Shown: in pieces, positions 7,843-15,249 of the stretch
How positions within the stretch are numbered: position 1 is the first letter of the stretch
Layout of the letters: each line of letters begins with the position of its first letter
NCBI GenBank assembly: GCA_002502855.1
Contig: DAQK01000041.1
Span: 1-19,031 of the forward strand
Length of the DNA stretch: 19,031 nt
Source: Methanobacterium sp. UBA279
GTDB taxonomy: Archaea; Methanobacteriota; Methanobacteria; Methanobacteriales; Methanobacteriaceae
Direction: 5' to 3'
Notes under the pieces: model-generated
Seen by the model: only the letters and a program-made list of their open reading frames with translations
Told to the model about the DNA's origin: nothing
Databases searched by the model: none
Position numbers and translations under genes: made by a program

Positions 7843-9399
7843 ATGCGGTTTTTCAACACCATCGACAAAAAACTGGTTATAATTCTAATCCTGTACCTGG
7901 TACTGGGGTTAACTCTCCTGGGCTACTACCAATACCAGATAAACCCAGATGGTGTGGGTTACATACAGACCGCTTGGAAATACCTGAGCGGCGACTTTTA
8001 CGGAGCAGTAAATGCCTATTGGGGGCCCTTACTCTCCTGGCTTTTGATTCCTTTCCTCTATTTTAATCAGAACCCAGACTATGCACTTTATTCAGCTAAG
8101 ATACTTTCTCTTATCCTTGGATTTTTTACCATAATTGGGGTTAGGCAGCTTTCCTACCGGTTTGAGCTGGATGAAACGGTTCGCACAGCAGTACTTCTGA
8201 TGATGATGCCCGTTCTTATTTACTTCGCTTTAAGTGTTGTTACACCAGATTTACTGGTAGCATGCGTATTGGTTTACTATCTATCAATAATATTCAACCC
8301 GAAATATCCGGATAAATTATCAAATGGTCTAGTATGTGGTGTCCTAGGTGCAGTTACCTTTTTTGCTAAAAGTTTCCTGTTTCCCTTCTTTATTGCTCAA
8401 TATCTTGTACTTAATCTGTTACACTACCATTACAGGGGAGATTACCCCCGGATTAAAATTACCAGGAACATGCTCATGGGATTCCTGGTATTCCTACTTA
8501 TAAGTGGGGTATGGATTAGTTTAATCAGCTCTAAAGAGGGTGAGTTAACCTTTGGAACATCTGGAGGGTATAACCACGCCCTGGTAGGTCCAGAGTCAAG
8601 TGGATTTCCCCAGTTTTACCAGGGACTCTCCGCTCCCGGGGAAATAGATCAACAAAAGGCCCTTAAAGAGTGGAGCCCCTTCGAGTCCTGGAGTAATTTC
8701 ACATTCCAGCTCCGATTAATCTGGAATAATCTGTGGCAAACTATATCCATCTACCAATTCTTCTCCTGTTTATCGGTATTAATCATTTTAAGTAGTTTGT
8801 TCCTCTTATTATGTCCTTTTAAGAAGTTTACAAGTAAGAGTGATAGGGAAATCATCATATTTTCCCTGATAACTCTCCTAATATATTCTGGAGGATACCT
8901 GCCTGTTTTAGTAGAGGATAGATACTTATGGCCTATGTATCTACTCCTAATGTTGATGGGTGGCCTTTTTATAAGTTTAACCTTTAAGAACCTGCCAGCT
9001 TGGAAAACTAACTACATAAATATCTTAAAAGGAGTTATAATTATCTTATTTGCATTATCCTTCACCTTAATGCCTGTAAATTTCTTACATACTAATATAA
9101 ACACTGGGAAGGACATATATACTTTGAGCGATACCTTAAAAACCCAGTACGGGGTGCAAGGCAACATAGCCACCAACGATAGGTTAATAGACACCCAATT
9201 TTTATCATTCTACCTTAACACCACCTCCTTCGGCCAGTCAAAGAAGGATATTCCAGATGCAGAGCTCCAACTACAGCTAGAGAAATATAGAATCGATTAC
9301 TACTTGGTATGGGGCAATTCAACACCCCATTTAGTCGGTTACAGGGAAATAACAGAGGGTAAAATAAGAGATTTGAAGATTTATAGAAGGAATTTGTAG
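7843..9399 (+). CDS. GT-C-like polytopic membrane glycosyltransferase, copy 2
   Basis: This 518-residue membrane protein is paralogous to the product at 4060. The two share YYxY..., A-x-x-Y-x-x-GD, then AVNxYWGP followed by SWLL-x-P-x-x-YFN, AKSF-x-x-PFF, LTFGTSG-x-YN and the C-terminal QGNIATND, IDYYLVWGN and REITEGKIRDLKIY. The first external loop has D36 in INPDGVGYIQTAWKY, aligned with D42 of copy 1, the expected position of a GT-C acidic residue. About ten membrane segments precede a soluble C-terminal tail. It is the last gene of the rightward module and faces guaAa across only 41 bases. The two copies are clearly diverged and may act on different sugars or acceptors. Function is inferred from topology and context. 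Confidence 0.7.
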   Translation: MRFFNTIDKKLVIILILYLVLGLTLLGYYQYQINPDGVGYIQTAWKYLSGDFYGAVNAYWGPLLSWLLIPFLYFNQNPDYALYSAKILSLILGFFTIIGVRQLSYRFELDETVRTAVLLMMMPVLIYFALSVVTPDLLVACVLVYYLSIIFNPKYPDKLSNGLVCGVLGAVTFFAKSFLFPFFIAQYLVLNLLHYHYRGDYPRIKITRNMLMGFLVFLLISGVWISLISSKEGELTFGTSGGYNHALVGPESSGFPQFYQGLSAPGEIDQQKALKEWSPFESWSNFTFQLRLIWNNLWQTISIYQFFSCLSVLIILSSLFLLLCPFKKFTSKSDREIIIFSLITLLIYSGGYLPVLVEDRYLWPMYLLLMLMGGLFISLTFKNLPAWKTNYINILKGVIIILFALSFTLMPVNFLHTNINTGKDIYTLSDTLKTQYGVQGNIATNDRLIDTQFLSFYLNTTSFGQSKKDIPDAELQLQLEKYRIDYYLVWGNSTPHLVGYREITEGKIRDLKIYRRNL

Positions 9400-9440
9400 T
9401 ATTATAATGGGTTTGGAGTTATTAAAAAATTGGAACTGAC

Positions 9441-10007
9441 TTATTTTTTAAATTCCTGACAGACCCGGTGGAAGTTTTCAAATATCAGGTGGCCCTGTTT
9501 TGTGTGGTGCACTTCCGGGTGGAACTGGATTCCATAGATGGGTTTATCCTTATGTTTCATGGCTTCTATATCGCACAGGGATGATGTAGCCAGTAATTTG
9601 AAATCTGGGGGTAAAGTTCTGACTTCGTCTTTATGGGAAGTCCATACATCCATGGTTTCCCCCAGGCCCAGGAATATGTCGTTTTCATCCAAGATGGTGA
9701 TGGTGTTTTTGGCGTAGCTTTCTATTCCTGCGCTTCCTATTTCTCCACCATAAACCTGAGCTATAAGCTGGTGGCCCAGACAGATGCCTAATAGAGGGAG
9801 ATCTAACTCTTTAATATATTGAGGGGAGTTTCCAGCTCTTTCTATAGAGGGTCCTCCGCCCAATATGATTCCTAATGGCTCTTTCTCGTTTATCTCTTCT
9901 ATAGAGGTTGTATTTGGCACGATTTCCGCTGGGAATTTTAGATAGTGAAGGCTCCGGTAGATGCGGTGATTATACTGTCCATGATTGCTGATGACCAATA
10001 TTTTCAT
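9441..10007 (-). CDS. guaAa: GMP synthase glutamine amidotransferase subunit (subunit A)
   Basis: This class I glutaminase subunit releases ammonia from glutamine and passes it to GuaAb for GMP formation. It has 188 residues, the normal archaeal size. The nucleophile elbow GICLGHQ contains Cys76. The oxyanion strand is ILGGGPS (about residues 48-54), and the catalytic pair H163/E165 lies in IQFHPEVHHTKQG. A Shine-Dalgarno AAGGAGA (about 10015-10021 on the minus strand) precedes the ATG. It is a separate gene, not fused to the ATPase as in bacteria, and is separated from guaAb by the four-gene glycan module. It therefore needs its own promoter in the 10008-10107 spacer. Confidence 0.95.
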   Translation of the reverse strand: MKILVISNHGQYNHRIYRSLHYLKFPAEIVPNTTSIEEINEKEPLGIILGGGPSIERAGNSPQYIKELDLPLLGICLGHQLIAQVYGGEIGSAGIESYAKNTITILDENDIFLGLGETMDVWTSHKDEVRTLPPDFKLLATSSLCDIEAMKHKDKPIYGIQFHPEVHHTKQGHLIFENFHRVCQEFKK

Positions 10008-10107
10008 ATTCCATTCTCCTTGAATCTATTATAACCTAGTTTGTAATAAAATTATCATATCCAATTTCTGGAAAAATTTATATCTTTAAAACCATAAAGA
10101 TAGTGGT

Positions 10108-10257
10108 ATGGAATTAAGAGACATCCTATTTATAATCGTGGCTATAATACTCGCGGTCATCGTGTTTTATGTGTTTATATGGCTGTTACCAGTAATAATT
10201 ATCCTAGTAATAGCGTATATAATCTATCTGTTTTTAAAGGGACCATCCCGGTATTAA
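10108..10257 (+). CDS. Small 49-aa hydrophobic membrane peptide
   Basis: The frame begins MELRDILFIIVAIILAV and ends LFLKGPSRY, with an almost continuous hydrophobic stretch from residue 6 to about 43. That is enough for two closely spaced helices or one long hairpin. A TATA-like TTTATATC lies at about 10078-10085, about 25-30 bases before the ATG, so the mRNA may be nearly leaderless. A perfect hairpin-like terminator follows ten bases after the stop. Promoter, frame and terminator together make this a convincing small gene rather than chance. I do not recognise the family. The positive C-terminus (K, R) suggests it stays on the cytoplasmic side. Confidence 0.6.
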   Translation: MELRDILFIIVAIILAVIVFYVFIWLLPVIIILVIAYIIYLFLKGPSRY

Positions 10258-10266
10258 AAGGCCCTA

Positions 10267-10291
10267 AATTATTAAATTTTTTTTAATAATT
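10267..10291 (+). terminator. Hairpin terminator after the small membrane peptide gene
   Basis: A perfect 10-bp inverted repeat, AATTATTAAA / TTTAATAATT, is separated by five T, with eight consecutive T at 10277-10284. It lies ten bases after the stop codon at 10255-10257 and before the promoter of the DUF447 gene. Confidence 0.6.
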
Positions 10292-10309
10292 GAATTAATC
10301 AAGGGAATG

Positions 10310-10356
10310 TATACTTAGAGGTTTAAAAATCAAAATTTATACTCAGAGGTTTTAAA
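10310..10356 (+). repeat. Direct repeat in the leader of the DUF447 gene
   Basis: TATACTTAGAGGTTTAAAA (10310-10328) recurs as TATACTCAGAGGTTTTAAA (10338-10356), a period of 28. Each copy combines a TATA-like start with an AGAGGT ribosome-site-like core. The second copy's GAGGT is correctly placed, about nine bases before the ATG at 10359. It may be a duplicated start region or a regulatory site. Confidence 0.5.
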
Positions 10357-10358
10357 TT

Positions 10359-10979
10359 ATGCTGGATCTTCACTCCATAAGCATGAGAAGGGGAATGCTC
10401 TATGAAACAATTATAACCACTGTAAATTCTGATAGAACACCAAACGCAGCACCTATAGGGGTTATATGTAAGGATAAAGATGAGATAGTGGTTTATCTAC
10501 ATGAAGGATCCCGCACCATAAAAAATATAAAGAATAGCAGGGTCTTCGTGGTCAACATACTTAAAGATCCCCTGGTCTTCGTGGAGTCCACAATGGGAAA
10601 CCTGTCTCCAGAGTATTTCCTTGAATTTAATGATAATTACGCCATCCAGGAAGCAGATGCCTATTTCCTTGCTAAGGTAAATGATCTTAAGGATATAGAG
10701 AGGAAAGACCAGTTCGGCATCGATAAAAGTTCCATAATAAGGGCAGATATAGAGGAAATAGTCAAAAATAAGGATTGTGTGGAACCTTTAAACCGTGCTA
10801 TGTACGGTGTGGTAGAAGCCCTGGTCTATCTAACCCGGAAAGACATGGTAAGTGGAGAAACAGAGAAACTCTACAACCTCCGTATGAAGGAGATATCCCG
10901 GATAGTAAATAAAGTAGGTGCCAAGGAACATAAAGAGGCCATTAAAAAGGTAATGACAGCCTGGAACGAGGATAAATAA
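10359..10979 (+). CDS. DUF447 family protein (FMN-binding split-barrel)
   Basis: The protein has 206 residues. Its N-terminal half (GMLYETIITTVNSDRTPNAAPIG at about 12-34, then GSRTIKNIKNSRVFVVNIL at about 51-69) is the split beta-barrel seen in flavin-reductase-like proteins. It matches the archaeal DUF447 family, whose Methanothermobacter member binds FMN. The C-terminal half is helical and basic-acidic (SGETEKLYNLRMKEISRIVNK). The reaction is unknown. The next gene downstream, 54 bases away and on the same strand, encodes a flavodoxin, another FMN protein, so an electron-transfer partnership is possible but unproven. The start is supported by GAGGT nine bases upstream. Confidence 0.8.
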   Translation: MLDLHSISMRRGMLYETIITTVNSDRTPNAAPIGVICKDKDEIVVYLHEGSRTIKNIKNSRVFVVNILKDPLVFVESTMGNLSPEYFLEFNDNYAIQEADAYFLAKVNDLKDIERKDQFGIDKSSIIRADIEEIVKNKDCVEPLNRAMYGVVEALVYLTRKDMVSGETEKLYNLRMKEISRIVNKVGAKEHKEAIKKVMTAWNEDK

Positions 10980-11033
10980 TAATTCTCTTTTTTTCAGATA
11001 AATTGATTTAAGTGTTTCACCATATTTATCGAT

Positions 11034-11504
11034 ATGAAGATATTAATGGTGTACTATTCAAGAAGCGGACACACAGCGAAGATTGCCCAGGAGCTTGCAA
11101 ATGCTCTTGAAGGCGATATAGAAGAGATTATAGATACAAAAAACCGATCAGGTATCTTAGGCTGGTTACGCTCCGGGAGAGATGCCATGAATCAGTCACT
11201 CACCATTTTAAAAGACCCAGTAAATGATCCAGCAGACTATGATTTATTAATAATAGGAACCCCCATCTGGGCCAGTCATGTATCCACCCCCGTCAGGACT
11301 TATATACATCAAAACCAGGAGAAATTCAACCAAGTGGCATTATTCTGCACTGCAGGTGGAGATAACCATAGTGGAACCTTTAATGATATGAAAGAACTTA
11401 GTGGAAAATCTCCGGTGGCAACTCTTGGCGTGAGTGGAAAGGAAATCAAAAATGGAACTTACGGATCCAAAATAGAGGACTTCATTAAAGCCCTCCCCAT
11501 GTAA
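11034..11504 (+). CDS. Flavodoxin family protein
   Basis: The protein has 156 residues with the FMN phosphate-binding loop YYSRSGHTAKIAQEL at about residues 7-21, directly after the first beta strand. IIGTPIWASHVSTPVRTYI (about residues 74-92) supplies the aromatic residue next to the flavin ring. The third FMN loop is around FCTAGGDNHSGTF (about residues 104-116). It is a single-domain electron carrier or small NAD(P)H-quinone/ferric reductase-like protein of the cytoplasm. No ribosome site is evident before the ATG. It stands between the DUF447 gene and the TrmO-like gene, all on the same strand with short gaps. Confidence 0.85.
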   Translation: MKILMVYYSRSGHTAKIAQELANALEGDIEEIIDTKNRSGILGWLRSGRDAMNQSLTILKDPVNDPADYDLLIIGTPIWASHVSTPVRTYIHQNQEKFNQVALFCTAGGDNHSGTFNDMKELSGKSPVATLGVSGKEIKNGTYGSKIEDFIKALPM

Positions 11505-11540
11505 AAGCCCTTTAATAGATATAAAATAGGAGTTTATTCT

Positions 11541-11936
11541 TTGAAACTTAATCAGATCGGGGTTATTAAATCTCCGTATAAAATTAGAACTGACACCCCT
11601 CGTCAGGGACGTTATTCTGAGGAAATAAGTGAAATAATCGTTTTTGAAGATTATTCAGATGGATTGGACTCGATAGGAAGACATGAATATTTGTTTGTAC
11701 TATATTGGCAGGACAAAGCTGAGAGAGATAAGCTTAAAGCAACCCCGCCAGGCGAGTTAGAGGAGAAAGGAGTGTTTTCCATCAGATCATCAGCACGACC
11801 GAATCCCATCGCACTCTGCCTGGTTAAGGTACTGAAAATAGAAAATAACAGTATATTCGTAAAATGGCTGGATGCACTTGACGGATCACCACTTCTGGAT
11901 ATAAAGCCGTTTATAAAGGAATTGGATTGTGCGTGA
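11541..11936 (+). CDS. TrmO/TsaA family tRNA methyltransferase
   Basis: The protein has 131 residues. It starts IGVIKSPYKIRTDTPRQGR, then has YLFVLYWQDKA and SIRSSARPNPIALCLVKVL, the conserved core of the TrmO (YaeB/VirR/AF_0241) beta-barrel family. Bacterial TrmO uses S-adenosylmethionine to methylate the N6 of t6A37 in threonine tRNAs; archaeal short forms are homologous, but their exact target is less certain. The start codon is TTG at 11541-11543, chosen because AGGAG lies at 11528-11532 with suitable spacing and the homology begins at once. The gene converges with the UPF0282 gene 25 bases away. Confidence 0.85.
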   Translation: MKLNQIGVIKSPYKIRTDTPRQGRYSEEISEIIVFEDYSDGLDSIGRHEYLFVLYWQDKAERDKLKATPPGELEEKGVFSIRSSARPNPIALCLVKVLKIENNSIFVKWLDALDGSPLLDIKPFIKELDCA

Positions 11937-11968
11937 AGTTCTCTGTTAAAAAAACTTCTTTTTATTTC
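11935..11968. terminator. Bidirectional terminator between trmO-like and UPF0282 genes
   Basis: Inverted repeat GAAGTT (11935-11940) / AACTTC (11953-11958) is followed by TTTTTATTT on the plus strand and preceded by a run of A, which is a T run on the minus strand. It overlaps the ends of both converging genes. Confidence 0.4.
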
Positions 11969-12844
11969 TCCAAGTAAAACTCCTCACGCCGGGCCTCCAG
12001 TAGATTAGGCTTTTTACCTACCAGTTCTGATGCCACCATCAATTTATTTTCTGATTCTTCCTGCACCGATTCTATAAAATCAAAACAGCGGAGATCTCTT
12101 AGAAGATGATGGTCTACGACTACTTGTGGTATCTCCCCTGAGAGATCAGTCAAGTTGCCTTTAGCGTTATCAATATCCTCTTTAGATAAGGCAAATCCAA
12201 CCAGATAAAGTGGAGGTCCACTTAAAATCAATATATCTGGTGATTCTTTTAGAATATAATTTTTAGTCTCCTCATAGATAGGTCCCTGCACATCCGAGGC
12301 ATGCATCACCGTTTCATTCTTATAATGAATGGTTACAGTTACTAAATAGCCCAGTTTGCTTCCCTGTGAGCCGTGGGGCAGGGCATTAGAAAATTTAATC
12401 TCAGTATTGGCCCACCTCGAAGGAGTTACCGTCGCTGTAGGTGATGTCTCGGTTTACATTCTTTAAGTCTTTGAGAAGTTTACGGGCCCCACCCTGTTGG
12501 CTCTTGTTTATATTTTCTTCCGGGCTTTTGATGAACAACTTCTTATCCCGGTAGACATCTTCAGCATATTTAGGACTTGAATCAAGGAATTTCCCAAAAC
12601 TGAAGGGTGTGAAGTGGTCATGGTGGTAGTGGCTGATGGTCACGATATCAGCAATCGGAGCATGTTCCTGTATCGCCGCCCTGGTCTCATGTAGAGCATC
12701 GAACTCTGTTTTCCACGGCGGTAAGCCGAACCTCTTCGGTCCCAGAGAAGTTCCGGGATCAACCAGTATTTTCTGGTCGGTTTCAATGAAGGTGGCCATG
12801 GATCTTACACCCAAACTTTCAAAGGCTAGTGGTGTGATTTTCAA
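11962..12844 (-). pseudogene. UPF0282 family metallo-hydrolase, single frameshift
   Basis: The N-terminal 147 residues (12401-12844) start MKITPLAFESLGVRSMATFIE and include the metal motif HYHHDH (residues 72-77) of the metallo-beta-lactamase fold. ENINKSQQGGARK and SDGNSFEVG follow. The protein then continues in another frame with NTEIKFSNALPHG, GYLVTVT, HASDVQGPIYEE, ILSGPPLYLVGF and VVDHHLLRDLR to the stop at 11962. The change lies at GGCCC, 12409-12413, and deleting one base there rejoins a complete UPF0282 protein of about 293 residues, the normal size. The start is TTG at 12842-12844, ten bases after AGGAG (12855-12859). The function of the family is unknown. All expected motifs are intact, so a sequencing error is as likely as a real mutation. 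Confidence 0.85.
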
Positions 12845-12919
12845 AGTAACATTTCTCCTGATATAATTTAATTATCGGAAACAACTATTTATTTTACTCC
12901 TCAACGGATTCAAAAATTA

Positions 12920-14527
12920 TTATCTTACTACATCAACGAATTCAAATTTTTCCCCATCGAAAAGTCCCATATCACTTATCTTTAATTTAGGAATCACCAG
13001 GAGCGCCATGAAAGATAAGGTCATGAAGGGGGAGTTCAGTTTGCATCCCATTTCTTTAACCCTTTCCTGCAGAATCTGTAATTTAATAGAAACATCCTTC
13101 ACACTTTCACTACTCATCAAACCACCTATAGGGAGTTTCAGGGAATTAAAACGTCCATCTGAAGTAGCAACCAGGCCTCCATTATTTTTTACCAGTCGAT
13201 TAACAGCACGGGCCATGTCTTCGGTATTGGTACCTACTACCACGATGTTATGGGAGTCATGGGCAACACTGGTGGCAATCGCACCATCTTCCAGTCCAAA
13301 ACCATGTATAAATCCATTGGATACCCGATCATGGCCGTATCGTTCCACCACGGCGATTTTCAGGATATCCTCTTCCAGATCCGGTTGGATGTTACCTTCA
13401 TCAACCCCTAAAATAGCTTCTGATTCTCCAGTGATCAGCTGCCCTTCAATTACCTGGATTACCCTTACAGTTTCTTCCCTGTTTCTGGAGGTTATTTCAA
13501 AATCAACGGAAGTTTTAAGGTTTAATCTGAATGAACTTCCTAATTCAATGGGTTTAACTGAAAAGAGTGTTTTATTATCCCTGGCAACCAGTTCCCCTTT
13601 AATGAAGACTTTTTTAACATTTAACTTTTCGAGGTCATCCACCACCAGGATATCAGCCGCTCTACCTGGAGCAATTAATCCATTATTTAGATTGTAATGG
13701 GTGGCGGGGTTGATGGTTACCATTTTAACTGCTTCTACCTGATCCAGACCGTATTCGATAGCTTCTCTAAGCATAAAATCTACATGGCCCTTTATCAGGT
13801 CTTCGGGATGTTTATCATCCGATACTATGAAATCTCCGCCAGTACCTACCAGGTCCTTTAAATTCCTGGCTGAAGACCCCTGTCTCAGCATTACCTTCAT
13901 TCCCAGTTTCCTTTTCTCTACAACCTCTTCTCTGGTGGTGCATTCGTGATCAGTGGAGATTCCGGCAGCTATATATTTACAGAGTGCTTCCCCAGATAGA
14001 AGTGGGGCATGTCCGTCGATGGGTTTTCTATGCTTTTTTGCCGAGGATATTTTGGCTAGAACTTCTTCGTCATCTGCGAGGACCCCTGGAAAGTTCATCA
14101 TCTCTCCCAGTGCAACCACATCTTCCTTATCAAGTAATCTATCTACTTCTTCTGCATCAATGATTGCCCCGGAAGTTTCAAAGGGGGTTGCCGGAACACA
14201 GGAAGAAGCGGTTAAATAAACGTTGAGTGGAACAGATGCAGCATCCCTTACCATGTACTCAATTCCCTCAGTACCCATTACATTGGCTATCTCATGGGGG
14301 TCACTGACCACTGAGGTTGTCCCATGGGGGACCACCGCCTCTGCAAATCGGGAGGGTGAAAGCATGGAGCTTTCGATGTGCACATGGGCATCGATAAATC
14401 CGGGTAAAATAACATCCTTAAAATTCTCTTTAACTGCTTTAACACATTTTATAAGGCTATTTTCCGTGGAGATCTCTGCAGGATAAATCTCCCCGGTAAA
14501 AACGTTTAACAGATTTCCTTTAATCAT
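12920..14527 (-). CDS. ade: Adenine deaminase
   Basis: Adenine deaminase converts adenine to hypoxanthine and ammonia in purine salvage. The protein has 535 residues and belongs to the amidohydrolase superfamily. The first metal ligands are H48 and H50 in PGFIDAHVHIESS. Further signature blocks are PHGTTSVVSDPHEIANVMG, DGHAPLLSGEALCKYIAAG, STDHECTTREE, FIVSDDKHPEDLIKGHVDFML and NPATHYNLNNGLIAPGRAADI. The C-terminal adenine-deaminase domain has VNRLVKNNGGLVATSDG and SLKLPIGGLMS. The length is at the short end of the normal 530-600 range and no key motif is missing. It shares the strand, but not an obvious transcript, with the UPF0282 gene. With guaAa/guaAb it supports the purine theme of the region. 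Confidence 0.95.
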   Translation of the reverse strand: MIKGNLLNVFTGEIYPAEISTENSLIKCVKAVKENFKDVILPGFIDAHVHIESSMLSPSRFAEAVVPHGTTSVVSDPHEIANVMGTEGIEYMVRDAASVPLNVYLTASSCVPATPFETSGAIIDAEEVDRLLDKEDVVALGEMMNFPGVLADDEEVLAKISSAKKHRKPIDGHAPLLSGEALCKYIAAGISTDHECTTREEVVEKRKLGMKVMLRQGSSARNLKDLVGTGGDFIVSDDKHPEDLIKGHVDFMLREAIEYGLDQVEAVKMVTINPATHYNLNNGLIAPGRAADILVVDDLEKLNVKKVFIKGELVARDNKTLFSVKPIELGSSFRLNLKTSVDFEITSRNREETVRVIQVIEGQLITGESEAILGVDEGNIQPDLEEDILKIAVVERYGHDRVSNGFIHGFGLEDGAIATSVAHDSHNIVVVGTNTEDMARAVNRLVKNNGGLVATSDGRFNSLKLPIGGLMSSESVKDVSIKLQILQERVKEMGCKLNSPFMTLSFMALLVIPKLKISDMGLFDGEKFEFVDVVR

Positions 14528-14687
14528 AATTATCTATTAAAAGGTTAAGCTTCATTATTTAAAAACGTTATTAAACATTTTAAATTCAGTACTCATCATT
14601 ACTTGTATTGGAAAATTTAATTGAATCGAGTTCTATAAAAATACTTTAAAGCATTCTATATTTTTAGATGAGGAAGAATAGAAACCC

Positions 14688-15062
14688 ATGGAAATTAAAA
14701 GATTATTTTTTCTAGGTTTGGGCACCACATTTCTGGGAATAGGGGTAGTTGGAATAGTTCTGCCGGTACTACCAGCCACTCCCTTCGTTATAGTCTCCGC
14801 TTTCTGTTTCGGTAAAAGTTCAAAAAGATTTGAAAACTGGCTTTCCAACAACCGATACTTTGGAAGCTATATAGAGAACTATAAAACAAAAAGAGGAGTT
14901 CCTTTAGATGTAAAGTTTAAAAGTATAGTCTTTTTATGGGTAACGTTAATTGTATCCGCAATCTTATTTTCTAGTGCTTGGTACATTCCCCTAATTTTAA
15001 TTATCGCAGGGATAGCGGTTACATTGCATATTACCCTTCTTAAGACCATGATTGATTCTTAA
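14688..15062 (+). CDS. DUF454 (YbaN-like) inner membrane protein
   Basis: The protein has 124 residues and starts with a membrane helix (LFFLGLGTTFLGIGVVGIVLP, about residues 6-26). The DUF454 hallmark LPATPFVIVSAFCFGKSSKRF follows, then WLSNNRYFGSYIENYKTKRGVP. Two more hydrophobic segments lie at the C-terminus (about 79-115). The family is widespread in bacteria and archaea and its role is unknown. GAGGAAG lies upstream of the ATG as a weak ribosome site. It stands between the divergent ade gene and the feo promoter. A T-rich stretch at 15119-15125 probably ends its transcript, so it is not part of the iron operon. Confidence 0.8.
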   Translation: MEIKRLFFLGLGTTFLGIGVVGIVLPVLPATPFVIVSAFCFGKSSKRFENWLSNNRYFGSYIENYKTKRGVPLDVKFKSIVFLWVTLIVSAILFSSAWYIPLILIIAGIAVTLHITLLKTMIDS

Positions 15063-15182
15063 TTTGCTTAAAAATAGTTTAATTTTATTTGATCTGTTTA
15101 AAATAGGTTATTTATATCTTTTTTTCCTTTAAAATTTTGATCCATATTAAATTCTAGTATTTTATTACTTTTTATGCAAATT

Positions 15183-15196
15183 TTAGGCATACCTAA
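15183..15196. promoter_or_regulatory. DtxR/IdeR-type palindrome 1 upstream of the feo operon
   Basis: TTAGGCATACCTAA is an inverted repeat with 5-bp arms (TTAGG/CCTAA). It lies just upstream of the TATA-like TTATATA at 15211-15217. The TTAGG-N4-CCTAA form resembles half of the known DtxR/IdeR iron boxes. Confidence 0.6.
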
Positions 15197-15210
15197 TAAA
15201 ATGGCAATAT

Positions 15211-15217
15211 TTATATA
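15211..15217 (+). promoter_or_regulatory. TATA box of the feo operon
   Basis: TTATATA lies between palindromes 1 and 2. The expected transcription start, about 25 bases downstream (15236-15242), falls in palindrome 2, so a bound metal-dependent repressor would block initiation. Confidence 0.5.
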
Positions 15218-15228
15218 CCATAAAAAAT

Positions 15229-15242
15229 TTAGGTAAACCTAA
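15229..15242. promoter_or_regulatory. DtxR/IdeR-type palindrome 2 upstream of the feo operon
   Basis: TTAGGTAAACCTAA is a perfect palindrome (TTAGGTA/AACCTAA allowing for the centre; arms TTAGGT/ACCTAA). It covers the predicted transcription start of feoA. Confidence 0.7.
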
Positions 15243-15249
15243 CAATGGA

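Noticed and set aside
13008..13697. Long plus-strand open frame of 229 codons
   Set aside because: It lies antisense within the clearly conserved adenine deaminase gene and has serine/proline/threonine-rich, family-less sequence typical of a shadow frame.
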